Source: IDS-8 sp964424805 (GTDB taxonomy: Bacteria > Pseudomonadota > Gammaproteobacteria > Steroidobacterales > Woeseiaceae). From it: a DNA stretch of 18,393 nt. Location: the NCBI GenBank assembly GCA_964424805.1, contig CAYRKH010000057.1, positions 1 to 18,393 of the forward strand, given 5' to 3'. Under the pieces are notes generated by a model. It was given only the letters and a program-made list of their open reading frames with translations, was not told where the DNA came from and did not search any database. Position numbers and translations under genes: made by a program. Shown piece by piece: positions 1-7,576 of this stretch (the stretch's first letter is position 1; the number at the start of each line of letters is the position of its first letter).

Positions 1-53
1 GCGCGATGCCACGGTTTGAGGACTGTGGCATCGCGCGCAATGCGCGCTCCTAC
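1..53 (-). repeat. REP-like palindromic element (cut by the window edge)
   Basis: Bases 1-12 (GCGCGATGCCAC) pair perfectly with 25-36 (GTGGCATCGCGC) around a 12-base loop. Bases 33-38 and 42-47 form a second GCGCGC/GCGCGC hairpin. Read on the minus strand, the element begins GTAGGAGCGCGCATTGCGCG (revcomp of 34-53), which has the GTAG-headed form of the REP elements common in Pseudomonas and Xanthomonas relatives. Such elements are intergenic, multi-copy, and mobilised in trans by REP-associated tyrosine transposases. I see no second copy and no transposase here. The left edge of the window may cut the element, so a paired inverted copy could lie outside. Confidence 0.6.
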
Positions 54-97
54 GGTGCTACTTCCGGCGGGAAGATAGACAATCCAGCGTCCGGAGG

Positions 98-140
98 TTG
101 AAGCCGCGCGCTGCCGGTCCCATATAGGAACGTTCGTTCA
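98..140 (+). promoter_or_regulatory. Possible promoter and palindromic operator of the ABC exporter gene
   Basis: TTGAAG at 98-103 and CATATA/TATAGG at 121-128 resemble -35 and -10 boxes with 17 to 19 bases between them. Directly downstream, GAACGTTC (128-135) is a perfect 8-base palindrome followed by a further GTTC, a form seen in TetR-type operators. No regulator gene is visible in the window. The match to the sigma-70 consensus is modest and the operator role is inference. Confidence 0.25.
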
Positions 141-215
141 TTACAGTCGACGGATCCCGAGCCTCGCCCTGTTTCCTTGCCTGAGCCCGCCGTAAAATCG
201 CCTGCCGGCATCGGC

Positions 216-1985
216 ATGCTGCGCTACGGGCGCCGCGCCCTCGAGCTGGTCTGGTCGACCAGCCGGCTGCTCACCGTCGTGTTCGGACTGCTGACGCTCG
301 TCGCCGGTATCCTGCCCGCCGGCATCGCCTACGTCGGCCAGCTCATCGTCGACGCCGTCGTCGCCACGCTCGCGGGCGACGCACCGCTCCGCCCCGCGAT
401 CCTCTACATCGCCGTCGAAGCGCTGCTGGTGGGCGCCGTCGCCGGCGCGCAACGGGGCATCGCGATGTGCCAGTCGTTGCTCCGCGCACAGCTTGGGCAC
501 CGCGTGAACGTCATGATCCTCGACAAGGCGCAGGAGCTGTCGATGGCGCAGTTCGAGGACGCCGACTTCTACGACAAGCTCACGCGCGCGCGGCGCGAAG
601 CGTCAAGCCGGCCGCTGAGCCTCGTCAACCGCACGTTCTCGCTGGCGCAGAATGCCGTGACGCTGGTCAGCTACGCCGTGCTGCTCTACCAGTTCTCCGT
701 CTGGGCCGTGCTGATCCTGCTGTTCGCCGGCTTCCCCGCATTTTTCGCCGAAACCCGCTTTGCGGGCGATGCCTTCCGGCTGTTCCGCTGGCGTTCGCCG
801 GAGTCGCGCAAGCAGATGTACCTGGAAACGGTGCTGGCCCGGGAAGATCACGCCAAGGAAGTGAAGCTGTTCCGCCTCGCGCCGATCTTCCTGCAGCGCT
901 ACCGGGATATTTTCGCGAGCCTGTACCGCGAGGACCGCTCGCTGACGATCCGGCGCGAGACCTGGGGGTTCGTGCTCGGCCTCGTCGGCACGGCCGCGTT
1001 TTACGGGGTGTACGCGTGGATTGCGATCGCGACCATGCAGGGTGCCATCTCGCTCGGTGAGATGACCATGTACGTGCTCGTCTTCAAGCAGGGACAGTCC
1101 GCGGTCTCGGCGAGCCTGTCCGCCATCGGCGGGATGTATGAAGACAACCTGTACCTCTCGAACCTCTACGAGTACCTGGAGCAGGCGTCACCGGAGCCCT
1201 CGGGCACGGCGATGCACGGCAGCCTGCCGGGAGACGGGGTGCGCTTCGAGAACGTGACCTTCACCTATCCCGGCACCGCGCGTCCGGCGCTGAGGAACAT
1301 CGACCTTCACCTCGAGCCGGGCTGCAGCCTGGCGCTCGTGGGCGAGAACGGCGCCGGCAAGACCACCCTGATCAAGCTTTTGACCGGCCTGTATACGCCG
1401 ACCGGCGGGCGGATCCTGCTCGACGGCACGCCGCTGCCCGATTGGGACAGCGACACGCTCCGGCGCCGCATCGGCGTCATCTTCCAGGACTTCGCGCGCT
1501 ACCAGATCAGCGTGGGCGAGAACATCGGCGTCGGCGACGTCGGGCACTTCCGGGACGAGGAGCGCTGGCGGCAGGCGGCCCGCCAGGGCATGGCCGACGT
1601 CTTCATCGAGAACCTGCCGGGGGGCTTCGACGCCCAGCTCGGGAGCTGGTTCAAGGACGGCCAGGAGCTCTCCACCGGGCAGTGGCAGAAGATCGCGCTG
1701 TCGCGCGCGTTCATGGACAGCGAAGCGGACATCCTGGTGCTCGACGAGCCGACTGCGTCGATGGACGCCGCGGCCGAAGCAGCGCTGTTCGAGCATTTCC
1801 GCCAGCTCACCGGGGACAAGATCACGATCCTCATCTCGCACCGTTTTTCGACCGTCCGCCGGGCGGACCGGATCGTGGTAATCGAGGGAGGCGAAATCTC
1901 CGAGCACGGCACGCACGAGGAGCTGCTGCAGCTCGGCGGCCATTACGCGGTGCTGTTCAACCTCCAGGCGGAGGGTTATCGGTAG
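216..1985 (+). CDS. ABC exporter, fused transmembrane and ATP-binding domains (NisT/MsbA-type)
   Basis: This is an ATP-driven exporter half-transporter of the inner membrane that should work as a homodimer. The N-terminal ~320 residues carry hydrophobic helices (for example around residues 20-50, 145-180 and 250-275). The C-terminal ATPase shows Walker A GENGAGKT (376-383), Q-loop Q424, signature LSTGQ (485-489), Walker B ILVLDEP (506-512) and H-loop His542. The LSTGQWQKIALSRAF stretch and the short linker resemble lantibiotic/peptide exporters such as NisT, but no precursor or modification gene is adjacent, so the substrate is unknown (lipid, peptide or drug). An in-frame TTG at 177 would add 13 residues; I prefer ATG 216 for its codon, although neither has a clear ribosome-binding site. 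It is transcribed alone and ends at the hairpin shared with the convergent PEP-CTERM gene. Confidence 0.9.
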   Translation: MLRYGRRALELVWSTSRLLTVVFGLLTLVAGILPAGIAYVGQLIVDAVVATLAGDAPLRPAILYIAVEALLVGAVAGAQRGIAMCQSLLRAQLGHRVNVMILDKAQELSMAQFEDADFYDKLTRARREASSRPLSLVNRTFSLAQNAVTLVSYAVLLYQFSVWAVLILLFAGFPAFFAETRFAGDAFRLFRWRSPESRKQMYLETVLAREDHAKEVKLFRLAPIFLQRYRDIFASLYREDRSLTIRRETWGFVLGLVGTAAFYGVYAWIAIATMQGAISLGEMTMYVLVFKQGQSAVSASLSAIGGMYEDNLYLSNLYEYLEQASPEPSGTAMHGSLPGDGVRFENVTFTYPGTARPALRNIDLHLEPGCSLALVGENGAGKTTLIKLLTGLYTPTGGRILLDGTPLPDWDSDTLRRRIGVIFQDFARYQISVGENIGVGDVGHFRDEERWRQAARQGMADVFIENLPGGFDAQLGSWFKDGQELSTGQWQKIALSRAFMDSEADILVLDEPTASMDAAAEAALFEHFRQLTGDKITILISHRFSTVRRADRIVVIEGGEISEHGTHEELLQLGGHYAVLFNLQAEGYR

Positions 1986-2010
1986 GGCGGGCCTCGAAAG
2001 CAGGAGCCGG

Positions 2011-2042
2011 AAAAAAACAAAGCCACGCAATGCGTGGCTTTG
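2011..2042 (-). terminator. Intrinsic terminator of the PEP-CTERM gene, probably acting both ways
   Basis: CAAAGCCACGC (2018-2028) pairs perfectly with GCGTGGCTTTG (2032-2042) around a 3-base loop. The seven A at 2011-2017 become a T7 tract after the hairpin on the minus strand, giving a classic intrinsic terminator for the leftward gene. On the plus strand the following bases hold only a weak T-rich stretch, so it may also stop the ABC exporter transcript, less efficiently. Confidence 0.9.
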
Positions 2043-2064
2043 CTTCTGCAGTAGCTTTTAACTA

Positions 2065-2520
2065 TCAGGCGCTGGCCTGACCGTTCCTCCGGCGCGTTGC
2101 CGCGAAGCCTACCGCCCAGAGTCCCAGTCCCAGGAGGCCGAGCGTCCCGGGTTCCGGTACCGATACGGCTTCGAACCTGTACTGGTCGTCGATATGGAAG
2201 GCAAGACCCGCGTCACCGTTGGCGTGGATCAGCTGGTCACCCAGTCTCAGCGTCCAACCGACAGCGGCGAGGAAGCCGCCGCCGGAAATCTCCCACAGGT
2301 AGGCACCGGGATTGATATCCACGGTCCACGTTTCATAGTCCAGGATGGTCACGTCCCAGGATTCGGTTGCATAGAAAGCCGAGTCCAGCCCGGTGAGCTC
2401 CCAGTCGCCGGCCGCCACCACACCGGCACCGGCAACCTCGACCTGAAGTGGTATGGCCGACGCCGTGGTAGCGCCCAGCGCCAGGCACCCCGTCGCCAAA
2501 AAACCAAGAATCTTTTTCAT
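2065..2520 (-). CDS. PEP-CTERM sorting domain protein, small secreted
   Basis: This 151-residue protein is predicted to be exported and then processed by an exosortase. It has a signal peptide at residues 1-22 (MKKILGFLATGCLALG, ending ASA before IP) and a mature part of about 98 residues rich in Trp, Gly and Asp. The C-terminal sorting signal is VPEP (121-124), a hydrophobic helice (126-141) and a basic RRR (143-145). The mature part shows no family I recognise. Known PEP-CTERM proteins are linked to exopolysaccharide and biofilm or floc matrix, and the exosortase (EpsH/XrtA) is usually encoded elsewhere; none is in this window. The start is fixed by AAGGAG at 2526-2531, five bases upstream. 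An extension to 2580 would lack a signal peptide at its N-terminus and overlap the promoter. A -24/-12 promoter lies just upstream and a strong terminator downstream, so this is a single-gene transcript. Confidence 0.92.
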   Translation of the reverse strand: MKKILGFLATGCLALGATTASAIPLQVEVAGAGVVAAGDWELTGLDSAFYATESWDVTILDYETWTVDINPGAYLWEISGGGFLAAVGWTLRLGDQLIHANGDAGLAFHIDDQYRFEAVSVPEPGTLGLLGLGLWAVGFAATRRRNGQASA

Positions 2521-2525
2521 TGACA

Positions 2526-2531
2526 CTCCTT
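2526..2531 (-). promoter_or_regulatory. Ribosome-binding site that fixes the PEP-CTERM start
   Basis: On the minus strand AAGGAG lies five bases before ATG at 2520. It supports the start that gives a proper signal peptide over the longer reading frame that begins at 2580. Confidence 0.85.
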
Positions 2532-2563
2532 GGACCTGCGTCCTGTTGTTCTGGCCTGAAGGA

Positions 2564-2579
2564 AGCAAATTGCGTACCA
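2564..2579 (-). promoter_or_regulatory. Sigma-54 (-24/-12) promoter of the PEP-CTERM gene
   Basis: The minus strand reads TGGTACGCAATTTGCT. The known RpoN consensus is TGGCACG-N4-TTGCW, so this differs at one consensus base and has the required GG-N10-GC spacing. Transcription would start near 2553, leaving a leader of roughly 33 bases before ATG 2520. PEP-CTERM genes in several proteobacteria depend on RpoN and the PrsK/PrsR two-component system, so an activator of that kind is the likely partner (inference). Confidence 0.8.
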
Positions 2580-2589
2580 CTTCTCAATT

Positions 2590-2652
2590 AGTCTTTAATT
2601 TCAGAGAACTACGGTTTATTGCTTTTGCGGGTTTTTCCGGACTGTAAAGACT
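2590..2652. repeat. 8-bp inverted repeat upstream of the sigma-54 promoter (possible activator sites)
   Basis: AGTCTTTA at 2590-2597 recurs as its complement TAAAGACT at 2645-2652, 47 bases apart. The pair lies 11 to 75 bases upstream of the -24 element of the leftward PEP-CTERM gene. Sigma-54 promoters need an enhancer-binding protein on upstream sites, often paired. The more distal half is better placed for this. The activator is not in the window, so the role is inference. Confidence 0.3.
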
Positions 2653-2788
2653 TTCGACGCTCCTCACGGGTGGAATGAAAGCGCGGATTGACGAAGGCGG
2701 CCGGCTGTCCGCATCGTCTCCGCTCCCCCGATCGTGCGATGATCGCGACCTACCCGAGCGGCCGATACGGATAGCGGAGTGATTCAGG

Positions 2789-3250
2789 ATGGCTGGCAAG
2801 ACACGCGGAAAGTCCGGCAAGAAGACGCCGGCCAAACGATCGGCGGCGAAGCCGAAGCTGCTCGCGGGCGGTAACCCCCAGATCGCGAAGGCCGACGGCG
2901 ACGCCCCGGTCCAGGCCTATATCGCGGCCATGCCGGGCTGGAAACACGACGTCGGACAGCATCTCGACGCGCTCATCGCCCGCACCGTCCCCGAGGTGAG
3001 CAAGGCCGTCCGGTGGAACTCGCCCTTCTACGGTATCGAGGGAAAGGGCTGGTTCCTCAGCTATCACTGCTTCACGAGATACGTCAAGGTGACGTTCTTC
3101 CGGGGCACCTCGCTGCGCCCTGTCCCTCCGGGCGAGTCGAAGCACGCGGAAGTGCGCTACCTGGACATTCACGAGGACGAGCCGCTCGACGAGCCGCAGC
3201 TGGCGGACTGGATCCGGCAGGCGGCCGCCCTGCCGGGCTGGGTCCCTTAG
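2789..3250 (+). CDS. DUF1801 domain protein
   Basis: This is a 153-residue cytoplasmic protein. A Lys/Arg-rich N-terminal tail (residues 1-27) precedes a DUF1801/YdhG-like domain (about 40-150). The domain shows the family's features AVRWNSPFYG (73-82), an aromatic GWFLSYHCF stretch (87-95) and KVTFFRGTSL (100-109). The biochemical role of DUF1801 proteins is not established; the fold is compared with iron-chaperone frataxin-like proteins. The basic tail could bind nucleic acid, but that is only inference from its charge. The ATG at 2789 follows a weak AGG. parB starts 45 bases downstream on the same strand, so the two may share a transcript. Confidence 0.85.
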   Translation: MAGKTRGKSGKKTPAKRSAAKPKLLAGGNPQIAKADGDAPVQAYIAAMPGWKHDVGQHLDALIARTVPEVSKAVRWNSPFYGIEGKGWFLSYHCFTRYVKVTFFRGTSLRPVPPGESKHAEVRYLDIHEDEPLDEPQLADWIRQAAALPGWVP

Positions 3251-3295
3251 CGTATTATCGACGCTGATCCAGGACGCGAACGGGGGCCCGGTGCC

Positions 3296-4237
3296 ATGAA
3301 AAGACAGAAGCGGCTGGGCAGGGGGCTGGACGCCCTGCTCGATTCACGGCAGCGGCTGGCCGACGCGACGGGACAGGCCACGAACGACGCGCCGTCGGGC
3401 AAGGAGATGGGCATCGAGGAGCTCACGCCCGGGCGCTTCCAGCCGCGCCGCCGCGTTGCGGAGCAAGGCCTCGCCGAGCTCGCCGATTCGATTCGCGAGC
3501 AGGGTGTCCTGCAGCCGCTGGTGATACGCCCGCGGACGGCCGGAGAGGGCCCCGCCCGCTACGAGATCGTCGCCGGCGAACGGCGCTGGCGCGCCGCGAA
3601 GCTTGCCGGTCTCACGACGGTGCCCGTCGTCGTGCGCGAGCTCAACGACCAGTCGGCACTCGCCGTCGCGCTGATCGAGAACCTGCAGCGTGAAGACCTG
3701 AACCCGCTGGACCAGGCGGAGTCGCTCGCGCGCCTGGCGCGCGAGTTCGGACTGACGCACGACCAGGTGGCGCAGGCGGTCGGCCGCTCGCGCGCTTCCG
3801 TCAGCAACCTGCTACGGCTGCTCGACCTGCACGAGGAGGTCAAAGGCATGCTCGCGAACGGCGACATCGACATGGGCCACGCCCGCGCCCTGTTGCCGCT
3901 GTCCGCCGAGCACCAGGTCGCGATGGCGCGAAGCACGTGCGCGAAGGGCTGGTCCGTCCGGCAGGTCGAGGAGTCCGTGCGGCGCCTGCTGGACGGCGCG
4001 GCATCCGGGCGGCCGGCGAAACAGCAGCTCGACCTGCAGACGCGCTGGCTGCAGCAGCAGATCGCCAGGGAATCGGGCCAGAAGATCTCCATCCGTCCCG
4101 CCAAGGGCGGGACCTACCGCCTGAACATAGGTTTTGGGGAGCTCGGCCAGCTTCAGGAGGCCCTGCAGCGGATCCAGTCACTCATCGGCCAGGTCCGCGA
4201 TACCGCGGGACCTCGGGCCCGCAACGCGGGCAAATAG
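3296..4237 (+). CDS. parB: ParB/Spo0J family chromosome partition protein
   Basis: This is a full-length (313 residue) CTP-dependent DNA-clamp protein that binds parS sites. It has the N-terminal ParA-contacting stretch RLGRGLDALL (6-15), the ParB/Srx nucleotide domain with GERRWRA (94-100), the ENLQREDLNP motif (128-137), and a helix-turn-helix (about 153-174, then NLLRLL). The C-terminal dimerisation region is about 250-302. ParB normally sits beside parA near the replication origin with gidA/gidB. Here it follows a DUF1801 gene and faces an efflux operon, with no parA visible. It is therefore an orphan or second ParB, or its ParA is encoded elsewhere. The intact N-terminal arm suggests it still works with a ParA. 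It converges on the efflux operon, with 10 bases between stops. Confidence 0.9.
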   Translation: MKRQKRLGRGLDALLDSRQRLADATGQATNDAPSGKEMGIEELTPGRFQPRRRVAEQGLAELADSIREQGVLQPLVIRPRTAGEGPARYEIVAGERRWRAAKLAGLTTVPVVVRELNDQSALAVALIENLQREDLNPLDQAESLARLAREFGLTHDQVAQAVGRSRASVSNLLRLLDLHEEVKGMLANGDIDMGHARALLPLSAEHQVAMARSTCAKGWSVRQVEESVRRLLDGAASGRPAKQQLDLQTRWLQQQIARESGQKISIRPAKGGTYRLNIGFGELGQLQEALQRIQSLIGQVRDTAGPRARNAGK

Positions 4238-4247
4238 GGGGCGCCGC

Positions 4248-5594
4248 TCACCCGCCGAGGGCGTGCACCAGCTCCGCCGTTGCCTGGAGCCGTGCCTGCC
4301 GCGCCTGTACCAGCGAATCCTCCGCGCCGAGCAGCGTGCGCTGGCTCTCCAGCAGCGTCAGAAGGTCGATCGCGCCGGCGTCGAAGCGAACACGCGACAG
4401 GCGATACGCTTCCCGCGCCTGCGCGACCGTCTGCACGAGCAGCTCGATCCGCCGCTCGCTGGTCGTCACGGCCGACAGCGCGTTCTCCACCCCGCCGAGG
4501 GCCAGCAGCACGGTTCGGGCGTAGTTCTCGGCCAGCTCCTGGCGGACCGCCCGGCTGAGCTCGACGCGCCCGCGCCGCTCGCCGCCCGTATAAAGGGCCT
4601 GGGCGAGCGAGGCGGAGAGCGTCGCGACGGTCACCGACCCCGAATCGAGCAGGCCGGTGGCCGCCGCCGAAGCGGAAAGACGCAGATCGGGGAACAGCGC
4701 CGCGCGCGCCACGCCCAGGTCGGCATTGGCGGCGAGCAGGGCCGCCTCCGCCGCGCGAATGTCCGGCCGCCGCAGCAGCAGACCGGCCGGCAGGCCCGGA
4801 TCGACGACGGGCAGCGCCACGGCCGAAAGGGAACGTCCCGCGATCTCCAGCGTGCCCGGGCTCGTGCCGAGCAGGACCGCCAGCGCGTTGCGCGTCTCGA
4901 CGCCCGCCTGCTGGAGCGACGGCAGCTGCGCCTCGATGTTGAGCAGGACGGTACGCTGCTGCGCCACGTCCAGCGCGGTCGCCGCGCCGTTGTCGAAACG
5001 CACCTGGATCAGGCGCATCAGCTCGCGGGCCGAGTCGAGGTTGCGGCGGGCGATGCGGGTGCGATCCTCGAGCGCCAGCAGCTGGAAGTAGGCAAGCGCC
5101 ACGTCCGTTTGCAGGTCGAGCAGGACGGCGTCGCGATTGTGCTCGCTCACGGCGAGCCGCAATGCCGAGGAGTCGCTTGCGTTGCGCCGCCCCCCCCACA
5201 GGTCGACCGCGTAGTCGATCGACAGCCCGACGCGGGCGTCGTCCGAGCTGAAGCGCTCGCCGTCGACGGCTCGATCGTGCGACGCGGAGGCGCTCACGCC
5301 CGCCGACGGCCACAGCGCCGCGCGGGTGATCCGCAGGCTCGCGCGTGCCTGCTCGATGCGCGCGACCGAGGCCGCGAGATCGTGATTGCCGGCCACGGCC
5401 CGCTCGACAAGCCCGTCCAGCTCCGCGGAGCCGAACTGGCGCCACCATTCGGGCGCGGGCACCCTGGCATTCGCATCGTCCGCGGCGTGTTCCCATTGCG
5501 CGGGCACCGGCTGCTCCGGGACGTCGTAGGCCGGCGCGAGGCTGCAGCCCGCGAGGGCGGCCGGCAGGAGGAATCGCGCAACGTTCACCGTCAT
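4248..5594 (-). CDS. Outer-membrane efflux lipoprotein, NodT/TolC family
   Basis: This is the outer-membrane channel of a tripartite efflux pump, 448 residues, the usual length of the NodT class. The signal peptide ends in the lipobox LAGC, so Cys17 should be lipidated. Two OEP repeats follow, each with long helices; the conserved VDLWGG stretch and the RRPDIRAAEAALLAANADLG motif typical of the family are visible. Its ATG overlaps the TGA of the ABC permease gene upstream (ATGA), showing translational coupling in the order fusion protein, permease, channel. The leftward operon ends here and converges on parB. A run of eight G at the VDLWGG codons keeps the frame in this sequence. Confidence 0.92.
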   Translation of the reverse strand: MTVNVARFLLPAALAGCSLAPAYDVPEQPVPAQWEHAADDANARVPAPEWWRQFGSAELDGLVERAVAGNHDLAASVARIEQARASLRITRAALWPSAGVSASASHDRAVDGERFSSDDARVGLSIDYAVDLWGGRRNASDSSALRLAVSEHNRDAVLLDLQTDVALAYFQLLALEDRTRIARRNLDSARELMRLIQVRFDNGAATALDVAQQRTVLLNIEAQLPSLQQAGVETRNALAVLLGTSPGTLEIAGRSLSAVALPVVDPGLPAGLLLRRPDIRAAEAALLAANADLGVARAALFPDLRLSASAAATGLLDSGSVTVATLSASLAQALYTGGERRGRVELSRAVRQELAENYARTVLLALGGVENALSAVTTSERRIELLVQTVAQAREAYRLSRVRFDAGAIDLLTLLESQRTLLGAEDSLVQARQARLQATAELVHALGG

Positions 5595-7576
5595 TCCGAG
5601 GCCAGCGCCGCGACCGGGTCCATGCGTGCCGCCTTGCGCGCGGGCAGGTAGCCGAACAGGAGCCCGGTAGCGAACGCGGACGTGAAAGCAAGCACCGGCG
5701 GGGCGAGCGTAAACTCGACCCGGGTGCCGAAGGCATTAACGGCAAAGCCCGTCGCGAAACCCAGCGCAACCCCGATGAGGCCGCCGATACCGCAGACGAC
5801 CAGCGCCTCGGTATTGAACTGCAGCAGGATGTTGCCGCGGCGTGCGCCGGTCGCCATCCGGACCCCGATCTCGCGCGTGCGCTCGGTGACGTTCACGAGC
5901 ATGATGTTCATGACGCCGATGCCACCCACCAGGAGCGAGATCGCAGCCACGGTGCCGAGCAGCACGGTCAGCGTATTCTGCGTCGTCTCCACCGTCTCGA
6001 CGATCGAGGTCGTGCTGCGTACCCGGAAATCCTCCGTGCCGTGACGCTGCAGCAGGAGCTGCTCGATGGCTTCCTGGGTGCGGTCCGCGAGCGCGGCCGA
6101 CTCGATCTTGACGTTGAGGGAGCTCAGGTACTGCTGCCCGAACAGGCGGATGAACCCGGTCGACAGCGGTACCAGCGCCACGTCGTCCATGTCGGAGCCC
6201 CAGGCCGTCGCCCCTTTCGGCTCCAGCACGCCGATCACCTCGAAGGGCACGTTGCCCATCAGCACGTAGCTGCCAATCGGGTCTTCCCCGCCGGGGAACA
6301 GGTTTTCGACGACCGTCCTGCCGAGCACGACGACCGCCGCGTAGCTGCTGACGTCGTTATCGTTGATGAAGCTGCCGGCCTGCATCCGCCAGTCCTGCGC
6401 CTGGCGGTATCCCGGCCACACGCCGTAGACGCTGCTGCGATAGTCGATGCGGCCGTAGCGCAGGGTCGCGGAGCCGCGCCGTTCCGGCGACACGACGCTG
6501 ACGTTCGGCAGCCCCGCGACGGCAGTCGCGTCATCGGGGACCAGCGTGGCGATCTCACCGCTCGAGCGCTGGCCCGGGGCGCCCGGCCGGACCAGCAGCA
6601 GGTTGCTGCCCATGGCCTGGATGCGTTCGAGGATCTCCTGCTTGCTGCCGTTGCCGATGCCGAGCATGGTCACGACCGCCGCGACGCCGATCACGACGCC
6701 GAGCAGCGTCAGCGCGCTGCGAAACAGGTTTGCCCGCAGCGAGCGCAGCGCCATCTTGACCGCTTCGGCCAGGTCCGGCAGCCAATGGGGATGGCGCGCA
6801 CCGCCCTGCCGCGAGAGCCCCGCCGCGCTGCGCGCGCGCGCCCCGGTATCGTCGATGACGCGCCCGTCCTTGACGCGGATCACGCGGTCGGCGTGCTCGG
6901 CGACCTTGCGGTCATGCGTGATGAGGATGATGGTGCGGCCCTCGTCGTGCAGCCGGGTGAGCAGCTTCAGCACCTCCTCGCCGCTCACGCTGTCCAGCGC
7001 CCCGGTCGGCTCGTCGGCGAGAATCACCTCGGCGTCGTTCATCAGCGCGCGGGCGATCGAGACGCGCTGCTGCTCGCCGCCGGAGAGCTGGTTCGGCCGG
7101 TGCTCGACGCGTCCGCCGAGACCGAGCATGGCGAGCAGCTCACGCGCGCGCGCCGCGCGCGCTCGCTTGCCGCGGCCGGCGTAGATGGCGGGAAGCTCGA
7201 CGTTCTCGGCCGCGGACAACGACCCGAGCAGGTTGTAGCGCTGGAAGACAAAGCCGAAGGTGTCGCGGCGCAGCGCGGCGAGATCGTCGGGCGGCAGCGC
7301 GGCGACGTCCACGCCGTTCACGCGGTAGTGCCCGTGGCTGGGCCGGTCGAGGCAGCCGATGATGTTCATGAGCGTCGACTTGCCGGAGCCGGACGGACCC
7401 ATGATGGCGACGAACTCGCCGCGGGCGATCTCGAGGCTCACGTGGTCGAGCGCGCGCACCTCGGACGAGCCGCTGCCGTACACGCGGCTGACGTTGCGCA
7501 GGGAAATGTCGCCGCGGGAGTCGGCCGCCGGCGCGGTGCGTACGCCGGCGGGATCGATGCTAAAAGCGGAGCGCAC
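5591..7576 (-). CDS. macB: MacB-like ABC transporter, ATPase fused to permease
   Basis: This is the inner-membrane ATPase-permease of a MacAB-TolC-type pump, 661 residues against about 650 for MacB. The ATPase carries Walker A GPSGSGKS (60-67), signature LSGGE (164-168), Walker B VILADEP (184-190) and His221. The first membrane helix is at about 286-308, followed by a large periplasmic domain (about 310-535). Three more helices (about 538-560, 592-614, 628-643) end in the family motif YLPARKAARMDPVAAL. Such pumps use ATP to push periplasmic substrates (macrolides, siderophores, lipopeptides, toxins) through TolC. The start is GTG at 7576, overlapping the end of the fusion-protein gene by 17 bases. 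The substrate cannot be read from the sequence. Confidence 0.92.
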   Translation of the reverse strand: MRSAFSIDPAGVRTAPAADSRGDISLRNVSRVYGSGSSEVRALDHVSLEIARGEFVAIMGPSGSGKSTLMNIIGCLDRPSHGHYRVNGVDVAALPPDDLAALRRDTFGFVFQRYNLLGSLSAAENVELPAIYAGRGKRARAARARELLAMLGLGGRVEHRPNQLSGGEQQRVSIARALMNDAEVILADEPTGALDSVSGEEVLKLLTRLHDEGRTIILITHDRKVAEHADRVIRVKDGRVIDDTGARARSAAGLSRQGGARHPHWLPDLAEAVKMALRSLRANLFRSALTLLGVVIGVAAVVTMLGIGNGSKQEILERIQAMGSNLLLVRPGAPGQRSSGEIATLVPDDATAVAGLPNVSVVSPERRGSATLRYGRIDYRSSVYGVWPGYRQAQDWRMQAGSFINDNDVSSYAAVVVLGRTVVENLFPGGEDPIGSYVLMGNVPFEVIGVLEPKGATAWGSDMDDVALVPLSTGFIRLFGQQYLSSLNVKIESAALADRTQEAIEQLLLQRHGTEDFRVRSTTSIVETVETTQNTLTVLLGTVAAISLLVGGIGVMNIMLVNVTERTREIGVRMATGARRGNILLQFNTEALVVCGIGGLIGVALGFATGFAVNAFGTRVEFTLAPPVLAFTSAFATGLLFGYLPARKAARMDPVAALASE

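Noticed and set aside
4153..5769. A 538-codon minus-strand frame overlapping the outer-membrane lipoprotein gene
   Set aside because: It is a shifted frame of the NodT-family gene, whose own frame has a lipobox and family motifs; this one is Arg/Ala-rich and motif-free.
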